Origin: Mumia sp050632745
GTDB taxonomy: Bacteria; Actinomycetota; Actinomycetes; Propionibacteriales; Nocardioidaceae
Direction: 5' to 3'
Assembly (NCBI RefSeq): GCF_050632745.1
Contig: NZ_JBODSD010000002.1
Coordinates: forward strand, 1,227,820-1,291,819
Length of the DNA stretch: 64,000 nucleotides
Shown here: piece after piece, positions 42,164 to 51,064 of the stretch
Position numbering within the stretch: position 1 is the stretch's first letter
Layout of the letters: each line of letters starts with the position of its first letter
Translations under genes and position numbers: made by a program
The notes under the pieces: model-generated
Told to the model about the DNA's origin: nothing
The model's input: the letters and a program-made list of their open reading frames with translations, nothing else
Databases searched by the model: none

Positions 42164-42980
42164 GGTCCGTCACCGCCTTCGGGTGACTGATCATCGCCAC
42201 GTGGGAGCTGCGGATCTCGACCGTCCGCGCGCCGGCACGCGCGGCCATCGCCCGCTCGGCCTCCGGCGGGATGGTCTTGTCGTTCTCGGCCACGAGGTAC
42301 CACGACGGGATGGTCTTCCAGGCCGGCTCGCCCGAGGGCTCGAGGAACGTCGTGAACGTCGCCGGCCGCTGCGCTGCCGCCATCACCGCCGTCTCCTTCG
42401 CCGGCAGGTCGGCCGCGAAGAGCGCCCGGAACGACGACGGGTTGATGTACGCGTCCGCGTCCTGCGGGCCCGCCCCGGGGTAGGGCCGCGTGACGATGTT
42501 CGCGAGCAGCTCCGAGTGTCCGCCTCCGAGCTCGCTGGCGGCGGCGACCGTCTCGCCGGCGTCGGGCGCGAACGCCGCGACGTAGACGAGCGACTTCACG
42601 TTCGCGTTCCCGGTCGCCGCGTTCGTGATGACCGCACCGCCGTACGAGTGGCCGACGAGCACGACAGGCCCGGGAATGGTCTCGAGGAACGCCCGGATGT
42701 ACGCGGAGTCGCCGCTCAGCGACCGCAGCGGGTTCGCCGGCGCGTACACGGTGTAGCCCTTCTTCTGGAGCTTCTTCGTCACGTCGGCCCATCCCGACGC
42801 GTCGGCGAAGGCGCCGTGCACGAGGACGACGGTGGGCTTCGGCGCCGACGACGGCTTCTTGTGCGGCGGCGCCGCACTGGCGACCGAGCCGAGTCCGAGG
42901 ACGAGGGTCAGGGCCGCGAACAGCGCGACGAGGGTGCGGCGTCGGCGGGGCGTCGAGCGGGGGATCGGGTGGTGGGGCAT
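42141..42980 (-). CDS. secreted alpha/beta hydrolase
   Basis: A 279-residue exported hydrolase: signal peptide with RRRRTLVALFAALTLVLGLG and a cut near ASA-AP (about 36), Lys/Pro linker, then the fold with VVLVHGAFADASGW, nucleophile VLVGHSYGGAV, acid in VAENDKTIP and His in SSHVAMISHP. This EstA/salicylate-esterase-like pattern is common in soil actinobacteria; substrate unknown. GGAGGAG lies 8-10 nt upstream, directly behind a small hairpin. Confidence 0.87.
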   Translation of the reverse strand: MPHHPIPRSTPRRRRTLVALFAALTLVLGLGSVASAAPPHKKPSSAPKPTVVLVHGAFADASGWADVTKKLQKKGYTVYAPANPLRSLSGDSAYIRAFLETIPGPVVLVGHSYGGAVITNAATGNANVKSLVYVAAFAPDAGETVAAASELGGGHSELLANIVTRPYPGAGPQDADAYINPSSFRALFAADLPAKETAVMAAAQRPATFTTFLEPSGEPAWKTIPSWYLVAENDKTIPPEAERAMAARAGARTVEIRSSHVAMISHPKAVTDLILRAAR

Positions 42981-42996
42981 GGCGGTTCACTCCTCC

Positions 42997-43014
42997 GGGC
43001 ACCGTCAGGTGCCC
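42997..43014 (-). promoter_or_regulatory. hairpin immediately upstream of the secreted hydrolase ribosome site
   Basis: A perfect GGGCACC-N4-GGTGCCC palindrome ends just before the GGAGGAG of the hydrolase mRNA. It could be a repressor site or a leader RNA hairpin. Confidence 0.4.
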
Positions 43015-43109
43015 TTGCGCACGGGAAAGGAGCTGCCGGGCGGATATCCCGAGGCCTGCCGACCGAGCGAGCTGAGAACGGGTCGACGACGGCGGCGACC
43101 CGGTCCTGA

Positions 43110-44219
43110 TCATGCGCCCTGGTGCGCACCCTCGCGACTCGAGCGGTCGAGCACGCGCAGCGCGTTGCCGCCGGCGAGCGCGGCCAGCTCGTCCGCGGTC
43201 CACCCCCGCGCGGCCAGCGCCTCGAGGATCCGCGGGTAGCCCGAGACGTCCTCCAGCCCTTGCGGGAACCGCACGAAGCCGTCGTAGTCGCCCCCGAGCC
43301 CGACGTGCTCGACCCCCATCACCTCGCGGGCGTGCTCGACGTGCCGCACGACGTCGTCGACCGAGACGACCGGCTCCGGCCCCGCCTCGCCCTCGTGACG
43401 CCAGCGCGCCCACTCCTCGTTGAGGAAGCTCGGCACGAAGGCGACCATGAGGACGCCTCCGTTGTCCCGCAGGCGGACCAGCACGTCGTCCGGCACGTTG
43501 CGCGGGTGGTCGCTCACCGCGCGGCAGCTCGAGTGGCTGAAGATCACCGGCGAGTCGGTCACGTCGAGCGCGTCGTGCATCGTGGCCGGCGAGACGTGGG
43601 ACAGGTCGACGAGCATCCCCAGCCGGTTCATCTCGCGGACCACGTCGCGGCCCACGTCGGTGAGCCCGCCGTGCACCGGCTCGTCGGTCGCGGAGTCGGC
43701 CCAGGCGGTGTTGTCGTTGTGGGTGAGCGTCATGTACGCGACGCCGAGCTCGGACAGCATCCGCAGGACCGCCAGCGAGTCGTCGATGCTGTGGCCGCCC
43801 TCGGCACCCAGGAGCGAGGCGACCTTGCCCGCAGCCCACGCCGCGCGGACGTCGTCGCCCGTCCGCGCCAGGGCGAGGTCGTCGGGGTAGGCCGCCACGA
43901 GCCGGTGCACGAAGTCCACCTGCTCGAGCGTCGCCGTCACCGCGTCTGCACCCTTCAGCGACGTCGGGACGTAGACGGACCAGAACTGCGCGCCCACACC
44001 GCCGCGTCGCAGGCGCGGCACGTCGGTGTGGAACCGGCCGTGCGGGGCGTCGGTGCCGAGGCCGTCGGTCGCGTACGCCGCCTCCGCCCGCGACTCCCAG
44101 GCCAGGTCGTTGTGCCCGTCGAAGACCAGCGCCTGCTCCAGCGCCGTACGGACGGTCGGGTCGTCGGTCGCGGCATCGGCGGCCGCAGGGTTCGGGGGCG
44201 AGGGATTCGTTGCCGTCAC
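43110..44219 (-). CDS. membrane dipeptidase-type (M19) peptidase
   Basis: Zinc amidohydrolase-fold dipeptidase of 369 residues, renal-dipeptidase family M19. Metal and active-site motifs: FDGHNDLAW (HxD), LLGAEGGHSI (bridging Glu), YMTLTHNDNTAW, VDLSHVSPATM, FSHSSCRAV and a C-terminal GLGGDYDGF. Cleaves small dipeptides, possibly D-containing. No signal peptide is seen. GTG start with AAGGTG 6 nt upstream. Confidence 0.9.
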   Translation of the reverse strand: MTATNPSPPNPAAADAATDDPTVRTALEQALVFDGHNDLAWESRAEAAYATDGLGTDAPHGRFHTDVPRLRRGGVGAQFWSVYVPTSLKGADAVTATLEQVDFVHRLVAAYPDDLALARTGDDVRAAWAAGKVASLLGAEGGHSIDDSLAVLRMLSELGVAYMTLTHNDNTAWADSATDEPVHGGLTDVGRDVVREMNRLGMLVDLSHVSPATMHDALDVTDSPVIFSHSSCRAVSDHPRNVPDDVLVRLRDNGGVLMVAFVPSFLNEEWARWRHEGEAGPEPVVSVDDVVRHVEHAREVMGVEHVGLGGDYDGFVRFPQGLEDVSGYPRILEALAARGWTADELAALAGGNALRVLDRSSREGAHQGA

Positions 44220-44298
44220 CCCGTCACCTTCGCACGCGACGACGACGTCACGCACGGGCCCGACGCGGAGCGTGTCGCGCGTGGGCCCGTGCGCGAGC

Positions 44299-44865
44299 TC
44301 AGGAGTGCGCCGCCAGGGTGGCGTCGACCTCGCGCAGGAAGTCGTCCAGGTCCTTCGGCGTCCGCGAGGTGATCACCGTGGGACGGCGTGAGTCGTCGAC
44401 GACCACGGCCTCGTCCACCCAGGTGGCCCCGGCGTTGCGGATGTCGGCCTGCAACGACGCGTACGACGTCAGGCGGCGACCCGCGACGGCGTCGGCCTCG
44501 ACCAGGGCCCACGGGCCGTGGCAGATGGCCGCGATCGGGCGGCCGTCGGAGGCGAACACCGACACGATGCGGACGGCGTCGTCGTCGAGCCGCAGCTGGT
44601 CGGCGTTGATCGTGCCGCCCGGGACGACGAGCAGGTCGTACGCGGAGGGGTCGAGCGTGGAAAGGGTCGTCGTCGGGGTGACCGTCTTGCCAGGGTCCTT
44701 GTCGCCGACGAGCGTCTCGATGGCGTCGTCGCTCACCGCGGCGATGTCCACCTCGGCACCGCGCTCGCGCAGGTGCTCGACCGGGACGACGAGCTCGTCC
44801 TGCTCCACGCCGTAGTTGGTGGCGATCACCAGGACGCGGCGACCGCTGAGGTCGGCCTCGGACAT
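44299..44865 (-). CDS. DJ-1/PfpI-family protein, probable stress-induced
   Basis: A 188-residue type 1 glutamine-amidotransferase-like protein of the PfpI/YhbO group: RVLVIATNYGVEQDELVVPV start, VPGGTINADQLR, and elbow Cys115 in IAAICHGPWALV. Members act as deglycases, chaperones or proteases of disputed specificity. The promoter GTGT-N16-GGGTAC matches the general-stress SigB/SigF type. GGAAAGGAG precedes the start. Confidence 0.9.
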   Translation of the reverse strand: MSEADLSGRRVLVIATNYGVEQDELVVPVEHLRERGAEVDIAAVSDDAIETLVGDKDPGKTVTPTTTLSTLDPSAYDLLVVPGGTINADQLRLDDDAVRIVSVFASDGRPIAAICHGPWALVEADAVAGRRLTSYASLQADIRNAGATWVDEAVVVDDSRRPTVITSRTPKDLDDFLREVDATLAAHS

Positions 44866-44902
44866 GGGCGCTCCTTTCCTTCGGGGGTCGTACGGGGACG
44901 GG

Positions 44903-44928
44903 GTACCCGCCGGGGGGCTCCTTCACAC
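44903..44928 (-). promoter_or_regulatory. SigB/SigF-type promoter of the PfpI gene
   Basis: On the minus strand, GTGT (44928-44925), a 16-nt spacer and GGGTAC (44908-44903), about 37 bp before the start codon. The consensus for actinobacterial general-stress sigma factors is GNNT-N14-16-GGGTA(C/T). Confidence 0.6.
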
Positions 44929-44963
44929 CTTCTTCCCGGCGGATCCCGACCTAGGCTCGGCTC

Positions 44964-46964
44964 ATGACCTCATCGATGCAGGAGACGGAGCGCGCCGCGC
45001 GCCGCGCCGTCGCCCGCGCGGACGCGCAGCGGGTGCTCCCCCGCATCGCCCACCTGCTGGCGCCGTACAAGGGCAAGATGCTGCTCGTCGGCCTCGCGGT
45101 CGTGACCGGAGCCGTGCTCAGCTCGATCGCGCCGTTCCTCACGAAGGCCGTGTTCGACGACGCGCTCTTCCCTCAGCAGACCAGCCCGACGGGAGAGGGC
45201 AGCCCGGACCTGGCGCTGCTCGGCTGGCTCGTCGCGGGGCTGTGCGCGATCCCGGTGGTGACCGCGCTGATCGGGATCGGGCAGAACTACCTGACGTCGA
45301 CGATCGGCAACTCGGCGATGGCCGACCTGCGTGGGCGGCTGTTCGCGCACCTGCAGACCATGGAGCTCGGCTTCTTCACCGCGACCAAGACCGGGGCGAT
45401 CCAGTCGCGCCTGGCCAACGACGTCAGCGGGGTGCGGACGGTCCTCACCGACACCGCGACCACCATCCTCCAGAACGCCGTCACCGTCGTCTCGGCGTTC
45501 GTCGCGATGGTGATCCTCTCGTGGCAGCTCACGATCATCACGCTGATCCTCATGCCGCTCTTCGTCGTGATCCAGGTCCGCGTCGGCCGGCGCCGCCAGC
45601 GGCTCGCCCGCAAGACCCAGGAGTCGCTGTCGGAGATGACGGCGATCACCGAGGAGGCCCTGTCGGTCTCCGGCATCCTGCTCGCGAAGGTGTTCAACCG
45701 GGCGGAGAGCGAGACGCTGCGCTACCGCGAGGAGAACCAGCGCCAGACGCGCCTGCAGGTCACCGCCGCGATGACGGGACGCACCTTCTTCGCGATGGTG
45801 CAGACGTTCTTCGCGATCACGCCCGCGCTGATCTACCTCGTGTCCGGGCTGATGCTGACCGGGCACCTCGACTACGCCGGCGCGGGTCTGACCGCCGGCA
45901 CCCTGGTCGCGTTCACGACGCTGCAGGCACGGCTGCAGATGCCGCTGATCCAGCTGATGCGGGTCACGCTCGACGTCCAGACGTCGCTCGCGCTGTTCCG
46001 CCGGATCTTCGAGTACCTCGACCTGGAGCCCGCGATCGTCGAGAGCCCCGACGCACGGCCGCTGCCCGACACCGGACGCGGTGGCCGGGTGGAGTTCCGC
46101 CACGTCTGGTTCCGCTACCCGCCGCCGCGGCTCCTCGGGATCCAGCAGCCGCGCGACACCGACGAGGAGGACCCGGTCACCGAGGAGCGGTGGACGCTGC
46201 AGGACGTCTCGCTCACGGTCGAGCCCGGTCAGCTCGCGGCGATCGTCGGTCCCTCGGGCTCGGGCAAGACGACCATGACCTACCTCGTGCCGCGCTTCTA
46301 CGAGGTGACCGAGGGCGCCGTCCTCATCGACGGCGTCGACGTGCGCGAGGCGACCGAGCACTCGCTCGCCACCACGGTCGGGATGGTGACCCAGGAGCCG
46401 TACCTCTTCCACGGCACGATCTACGAGAACATCGCCTACGCGAAGGAGGGCGCGACGCCCGAGGAGGTCGAGCAGGCCGCCCGAGACGCGAACATCCACG
46501 ACCGGATCATGAGCTTCGCGGAAGGGTACGACACGGTGACCGGGGAGCGCGGCTACCGGCTCTCGGGAGGCGAGAAGCAGCGGGTGGCGATCGCCCGCGT
46601 GTTCCTGATGAACCCGCGCGTGCTGATCCTCGACGAAGCGACGTCCGCCCTCGACACCGAGACCGAGCGACTGGTGCAGGACGCGCTGGAGCGTGCGACG
46701 GTCGGGCGGACGACGATCGCGATCGCCCACCGGCTGTCGACGATCCAGAACGCCGACGTCATCTTCGGGCTCGAGGACGGGCTGCTCGTCGAGCAGGGCA
46801 CGCACGCGGAGCTCCTCGCCGAGGGCGGGCTCTACTCGCGCCTGTACGTCGAGCAGTTCGGCGGCGGTGAGATCGAGGGCCGGTTCCGGGACGGGGTCGT
46901 CTTCCGGGACGGGACCTGCGTCCGTGACAGCGAGGACCACGTCCGCGCCGACGTCCGCATCTGA
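44964..46964 (+). CDS. ABC exporter (fused membrane and ATPase domains)
   Basis: A 666-residue half-size ABC exporter, probably a homodimer. Six membrane helices (about 35-335) and a nucleotide-binding domain with Walker A GPSGSGKTT, signature LSGGEKQRVA, Walker B VLILDEATSALD and a His switch (IAIAHRLST). An acidic insertion of about 25 residues (RDTDEEDPVTEE) sits just before the Walker A strand. Substrate not predictable; lipid and drug exporters look alike. TAGGCT lies 6 nt before the ATG, so the mRNA may be leaderless. Confidence 0.92.
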   Translation: MTSSMQETERAARRAVARADAQRVLPRIAHLLAPYKGKMLLVGLAVVTGAVLSSIAPFLTKAVFDDALFPQQTSPTGEGSPDLALLGWLVAGLCAIPVVTALIGIGQNYLTSTIGNSAMADLRGRLFAHLQTMELGFFTATKTGAIQSRLANDVSGVRTVLTDTATTILQNAVTVVSAFVAMVILSWQLTIITLILMPLFVVIQVRVGRRRQRLARKTQESLSEMTAITEEALSVSGILLAKVFNRAESETLRYREENQRQTRLQVTAAMTGRTFFAMVQTFFAITPALIYLVSGLMLTGHLDYAGAGLTAGTLVAFTTLQARLQMPLIQLMRVTLDVQTSLALFRRIFEYLDLEPAIVESPDARPLPDTGRGGRVEFRHVWFRYPPPRLLGIQQPRDTDEEDPVTEERWTLQDVSLTVEPGQLAAIVGPSGSGKTTMTYLVPRFYEVTEGAVLIDGVDVREATEHSLATTVGMVTQEPYLFHGTIYENIAYAKEGATPEEVEQAARDANIHDRIMSFAEGYDTVTGERGYRLSGGEKQRVAIARVFLMNPRVLILDEATSALDTETERLVQDALERATVGRTTIAIAHRLSTIQNADVIFGLEDGLLVEQGTHAELLAEGGLYSRLYVEQFGGGEIEGRFRDGVVFRDGTCVRDSEDHVRADVRI

Positions 46965-46971
46965 GCGCGCG

Positions 46972-47349
46972 TCACTCCTGGATCACGGACAGGACGTTGC
47001 CCGCAGGGTCGGTGAACCACGCGATGAGCGGGCCGCCGCCACGGAAGATGCCCTTGTCGTCGGTCGCCGTGGGCGTGCCCTCGTACTTCTCGAACGCGAC
47101 GCCGCGCTCGGTGAGCCCGTCCACCGCTGCCTCGATGTCGGGCACCGGGAAGTTGAGGATCGTGTACGACGCGGGCTGGTGCTGGTCCCCCTTCGGGTAG
47201 ACGAGCGTGTCCCGCCCGCCCGCGAGGTGCAGCGTGAGCATCCCGTTCGCCTCGGAGACGTCGAGACCGAGCGTGTCGGCGTAGAACGCCTTCGCAGCGG
47301 CGACGTCGTCGACCGAGAAACCGCTGTAGGCCGGTGATTCGGCGAGCAT
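46972..47349 (-). CDS. VOC-superfamily (glyoxalase/bleomycin-resistance-like) protein
   Basis: A 125-residue two-module VOC protein: YSGFSVDDVAAAKAFYADTLGLDV, TLVYPKGDQHQPASYTILNFPVPD (given as outline, residues 48-71), and the end FTDPAGNVLSVIQE. Several metal ligands of classical glyoxalases are not conserved, so it may bind rather than transform a ligand. It follows the FAD-Rieske gene on the same strand after 65 nt, and is convergent with the ABC exporter gene 7 nt away. GTCAGGAGG precedes the ATG. Confidence 0.86.
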   Translation of the reverse strand: MLAESPAYSGFSVDDVAAAKAFYADTLGLDVSEANGMLTLHLAGGRDTLVYPKGDQHQPASYTILNFPVPDIEAAVDGLTERGVAFEKYEGTPTATDDKGIFRGGGPLIAWFTDPAGNVLSVIQE

Positions 47350-47414
47350 GTCCGTCCTCCTGACGGGGTCGCGTCCGGACCCCTTCCAAGGCTGACCGGT
47401 GTAGGCCCCGAAAG

Positions 47415-48860
47415 TCACCGGCGCCGCAGCGGCCGCGTCGCGGGTCCTTCCACCACCGTGCCGTCCTCGGCGAAGCGCGACCCGTGCAGCGGGCAGTCCC
47501 ACGTGCGCTCGGCGTCGTTCCACTCGACGATCCCGCCGAGGTGGGTGCACACCGCCGACAAGGACGGCCCGTCGTCGGAGACCGCGCAGGGCGGCACCCC
47601 GCGGACCGACGGCGCGGCATCGTCGCGCGACATCGCCGCCGACACCCAGCCCTTGCCGAGCTCGACCCCGACGGCAGCGTTGACCGAGGCGGCCTTCGCC
47701 GCGTCGCGCAGCGCGGGTCGGCGCCACGAGCGGACGGCGTCGCGCCACGGGGGCTTCTCCCCGAGGACGTCGCCGGCCAGCGCGAGCCCCGCCGCGGCCC
47801 CCATCGCCATCCCCCACTTGTCGAAGCCGGTGGCCACGTGGATCCGCCCGTCGGTCGGGAGCAGCCTCCCGACGTACGGCAGGCCGGACGTCGGTGAGTA
47901 GTCCTGCGCGGACCACGTCGCGAGGGGCTCCCCCACGCCGAACGTGCTGCGGGCCCAGGCCACCAGGTCGGCGACCTTCAACGCCTCCGAGCGGGCCCGC
48001 CCGGTCGTGTGCCCGCTGCCGCCGACGACGAGCACCGACTCGTCCGGGGTCGACGTCCGCAGGGAGCGCGTCGGCGCGTCGATGGAGAGGTGCATGGCGT
48101 CCACCGCGGGGCCGTCGGTGCGGAACGCGGCGGCGTACGAGCGCTTCGGCGAGAGGCGGGCGAAGAAGCCGCCGCGGTCGAGGATCGGCGTGCCGGTGGC
48201 GAGAAGGACGTGGCGGGCGTCGACGGTGGCGCGCTCGGTCCGGACCCGGCGGCGTCCCGTGCCGTCCACGCCGAGGACGCGCGTCCGTTCGAACACCCGC
48301 GCACCCGCCTCGACGGCGTCGGCCATGATCCGGTCGGTCAGCGCGACAGCGTCGATCTGTCCCTGCCCCGCGAGGCGGAGGGCCCCGCGGACCGGGAACG
48401 GCAGGCCGGGATCGGGGTCGCGCACCACGGCGAGGCCGGCTGCCTCGCACGCCTCCTGCTCCGCCGTCAGCTGCTCCTCGCCACGGGCGGTCGTCGCGTA
48501 CGTGACCGCGTCCCGCACGTCGTACGGGATCCCGCTGGACTGGCAGAACGCCTGGATCCACTCCTGCCCGGACCGGTTCGCCTCGACGTACCCGCGGAGG
48601 TGCTCGGGATGGTGCCGGCGGACCGTCGAGAGGCGCGATCCCTGCAGCAGGCTGACCTTGCCGGTCGTGCCGCCGGTCGTGCCTGCGGCGACGGTGCGCC
48701 CCTCGAGCACGACGACCGAGGTCCCGGCGCGTGCGAGGGCGAGGGCGGCGGTCGCCCCCACCAGCCCGGCCCCCACGACCGCGACGTCGCAGGCGACGTC
48801 CTCGGCGAGCGGGGCATACGTCGGGCGGTCGGTCTCCCTGTCGTGCCACCAGGACTGCAT
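47415..48860 (-). CDS. FAD-dependent oxidoreductase with C-terminal Rieske domain
   Basis: A 481-residue fusion: an N-terminal D-amino-acid-oxidase-like FAD domain (VAVVGAGLVGATAALAL, then TTGGTTGKVSLLQG) and a C-terminal Rieske 2Fe-2S domain with Cys438, His440, Cys456 and His459 (CTHLGG and CPLHGSRF). Similar to Bacillus YhfW-type proteins; an electron transfer role between amine/glycine-like substrate oxidation and a cytochrome or quinone is possible, but the substrate is unknown. GGAAGGAG precedes the ATG. The promoter matches the general-stress type. Divergent from the CrtI-like gene. Confidence 0.9.
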   Translation of the reverse strand: MQSWWHDRETDRPTYAPLAEDVACDVAVVGAGLVGATAALALARAGTSVVVLEGRTVAAGTTGGTTGKVSLLQGSRLSTVRRHHPEHLRGYVEANRSGQEWIQAFCQSSGIPYDVRDAVTYATTARGEEQLTAEQEACEAAGLAVVRDPDPGLPFPVRGALRLAGQGQIDAVALTDRIMADAVEAGARVFERTRVLGVDGTGRRRVRTERATVDARHVLLATGTPILDRGGFFARLSPKRSYAAAFRTDGPAVDAMHLSIDAPTRSLRTSTPDESVLVVGGSGHTTGRARSEALKVADLVAWARSTFGVGEPLATWSAQDYSPTSGLPYVGRLLPTDGRIHVATGFDKWGMAMGAAAGLALAGDVLGEKPPWRDAVRSWRRPALRDAAKAASVNAAVGVELGKGWVSAAMSRDDAAPSVRGVPPCAVSDDGPSLSAVCTHLGGIVEWNDAERTWDCPLHGSRFAEDGTVVEGPATRPLRRR

Positions 48861-48884
48861 CGGGCTCCTTCCGTCGGCGCTCCT

Positions 48885-48907
48885 GTACCCACCTTCGCCC
48901 AGGACAC
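48885..48907 (-). promoter_or_regulatory. SigB/SigF-type promoter of the FAD-Rieske gene
   Basis: On the minus strand GTGT (48907-48904), a 13-nt spacer and GGGTAC (48890-48885), about 25 bp before the start codon. The spacer is one short of the usual minimum. Confidence 0.45.
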
Positions 48908-48912
48908 TCGGC

Positions 48913-48938
48913 GTTTCAGACCGGCCGCACCCGGGTAC
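48913..48938 (+). promoter_or_regulatory. SigB/SigF-type promoter of the CrtI-like gene
   Basis: GTTT (48913-48916), a 16-nt spacer and GGGTAC (48933-48938), about 40 bp before the GTG start. A full match to the actinobacterial general-stress consensus. Confidence 0.65.
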
Positions 48939-48977
48939 CCCCCGAGCACCGTCAACCCGAGCGCGGAGGGAGCCGAC

Positions 48978-50624
48978 GTGGCCGCGACCGAGTGCGACGT
49001 GGTCGTCGTGGGGGCCGGGCCGAACGGCCTCGTCGCGGCGAACCTGCTCGCCGACGCCGGCCTCGACGTCCTCGTCCTCGAGGCGCAGCCCGAGATCGGC
49101 GGGGCCGTCCGCAGCGCCCGGGACGTGCACCCGGACTACGTCCACGACACGTTCAGCTCGTTCTACCCGCTCGCGGCCGCGTCGAAGGTGATCCGCGGGC
49201 TCGGGCTCGAGGAGCACGGCCTCGAGTGGACGCACGCGCCGGCGGTGCTCGGGCACCCGATCGCCGACGGGTCGTGGGCGATGCTGCACCGCGACGTCGA
49301 CGCCACGGCCCGGTCCCTCGAGGCGCTCGGGACCGGCGACGGAGACCGCTGGCGCGCGTGGGTCGACGACTGGGCGCACATCGGGGACGCTCTGGTCGAC
49401 GCGTTGACGACCCCCTTCCCGCCGGTCCGCGCGGGGGCCCGGACGCTGTGGGCGCTGCGCTCGGTCGGCGGGCTCGACTACGTACGCCGTCTGCTGGAGC
49501 CGGTGAGCGCGCTCGGGCGCGACGGCTTCCGGGGCCCCGGGGCGGCGCTGCTGCTCGCCGGCAACGCGGGCCACGCCGACATCCCGGCCGACGCCGCCGG
49601 CTCGGGCCTGATGGGCCTGCTCATGACGATGCTCGGGCAGACCGTCGGCTTCCCGGTGCCGCGGGGCGGCGCGGGCGAGCTCGCGGGGGCCCTGGCCCGT
49701 CGGTTCCAGAGCCTCGGCGGCACGGTCCGGACGTCCTCCCGCGTCGACCGCGTGCTGCTGGACGGCCGCCGCGCCACCGGCGTACGCATCACCGGCGGCG
49801 AGGTCGTCCGGGCCCGTCGCGCTGTGGTGGCCGACGTCGTCGCCTCCTCGCTGTACGGCGAGCTGGTCCCGGAGGACGAGCTGCCCCCGCGCCTGCGCCG
49901 GCGGATGCGGTTCTTCGAGCTCGACCCGGGGACGGTGAAGGTCGACTTCGCGCTGAACGGCCCCGTGCCCTGGTCCTCGCCGCCCGAGACGCCGCCCGGC
50001 ACGGTCCACGTCGCCGACTCCGTCTCCGCGATCGCGGAGGCCACCGCGCAGATCACGGCGCACACCGTGCCCTCCGAGCCGCTCCTCATCGTCGGGCAGA
50101 TGACGACCGCCGACGGGACGCGGTCGCCCACGGGGACGGAGGCGCTGTGGGCGTACGCGCACGTGCCTCAGCACGTCCGCCACGACGCGGGCGGCGACGG
50201 CCTCACCGGCCGCTGGGACCGCGACGAGGTGGAGCGCTTCGCCGATCGCATGCAGCGCCGGATCGAGGTGCACGCCCCCGACCTGGCGAGCCGGATCGTC
50301 GCCCGTCGGGTGCTCGGCCCTCGGGAGCTCGAGGCCCGCGACGCGAACCTCGTCGGCGGTGCGATCAACGGGGGCACGTCGGCGATCCACCAGCAGCTCG
50401 TCTTCCGCCCCGTCCCCGGCAACGGCCGCGCGACGACCCCCGTGCCCGGCCTCTTCCTGGCCTCGGCGTCGGCCCACCCCGGCGGCGGGGTCCACGGCTC
50501 GCCCGGCGCCAACGCCGCACGCGCCGTCCTCGCCGAGCCGTCCCTGGTCAGGCGCGCGCGCCCGCTGCTCGCCCGGGTGCGCCGCGACGGTGTCCCACGC
50601 CCTTCGAGAAGGAGTCCACGATGA
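48978..50624 (+). CDS. phytoene-desaturase-like NAD(P)/FAD oxidoreductase
   Basis: A 548-residue flavoprotein of the CrtI/amine-oxidase-like family: FAD motif VVVVGAGPNGLVAANLLADAG, the EAQPEIGGAVRS arm, SFYPLAAASKVI, and the C-terminal FAD contact FLASASAHPGGGVHGSPGANAA. This 'NAD(P)/FAD-dependent' group, related to human PYROXD2, has no firm substrate. GTG start with GGAGGGAG 5-6 nt upstream. Its stop overlaps the SRPBCC gene (ATGA). The promoter fits general-stress control. Confidence 0.88.
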   Translation: MAATECDVVVVGAGPNGLVAANLLADAGLDVLVLEAQPEIGGAVRSARDVHPDYVHDTFSSFYPLAAASKVIRGLGLEEHGLEWTHAPAVLGHPIADGSWAMLHRDVDATARSLEALGTGDGDRWRAWVDDWAHIGDALVDALTTPFPPVRAGARTLWALRSVGGLDYVRRLLEPVSALGRDGFRGPGAALLLAGNAGHADIPADAAGSGLMGLLMTMLGQTVGFPVPRGGAGELAGALARRFQSLGGTVRTSSRVDRVLLDGRRATGVRITGGEVVRARRAVVADVVASSLYGELVPEDELPPRLRRRMRFFELDPGTVKVDFALNGPVPWSSPPETPPGTVHVADSVSAIAEATAQITAHTVPSEPLLIVGQMTTADGTRSPTGTEALWAYAHVPQHVRHDAGGDGLTGRWDRDEVERFADRMQRRIEVHAPDLASRIVARRVLGPRELEARDANLVGGAINGGTSAIHQQLVFRPVPGNGRATTPVPGLFLASASAHPGGGVHGSPGANAARAVLAEPSLVRRARPLLARVRRDGVPRPSRRSPR

Positions 50625-51058
50625 CGCTCGTCTCCCGCGAGATCGCTGCCCCTGCGGACCAGGTGTTCGCCGTCCTCGCCGACGGCTGGACGTACGCCTC
50701 GTGGGTGGTGGGGGCCTCGCGCATCCGCCACGTCGACGCGGGCTTCCCCGAGCCCGGGACCAAGATCCACCACTCGGTCGGCTCGTGGCCGCTGCTGATC
50801 GACGACACCACGAGCGTGATCTCCTGCGAGCCGGGGCGACGCCTCGAGCTGGAGGTGCGGGCGTGGCCCGTCGGGGAGGGGTACGTCGGGCTCACGCTGC
50901 GCGAGACCGGGGCGACGACGACGGTGGACATGGAGGAGCACACGGTCAGCGGACCGGCGAAGCTCCTGCCGAAGCCCGCGGAGGCCCTCAGCCTGAAGGC
51001 CCGCAACCGCGAGGCGCTGCGCCGGCTGGCGTACCTGGTCGAGGGGCGCGGGCGCTAG
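50621..51058 (+). CDS. SRPBCC-family (START-like) protein
   Basis: A 145-residue lipid- or hydrophobe-binding fold: REIAAPADQVFAVLADGWTYASWVVGA start, TKIHHSVGSWPLLIDDTT strand, and the C-terminal helix SLKARNREALRRLAYLVEG. Polyketide-cyclase/dehydrase relatives bind a small hydrophobic ligand. Translationally coupled to the CrtI-like enzyme, so it may present or receive that enzyme's substrate. Convergent with the TetR gene 6 nt away. Confidence 0.87.
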   Translation: MTLVSREIAAPADQVFAVLADGWTYASWVVGASRIRHVDAGFPEPGTKIHHSVGSWPLLIDDTTSVISCEPGRRLELEVRAWPVGEGYVGLTLRETGATTTVDMEEHTVSGPAKLLPKPAEALSLKARNREALRRLAYLVEGRGR

Positions 51059-51064
51059 CGGTCG

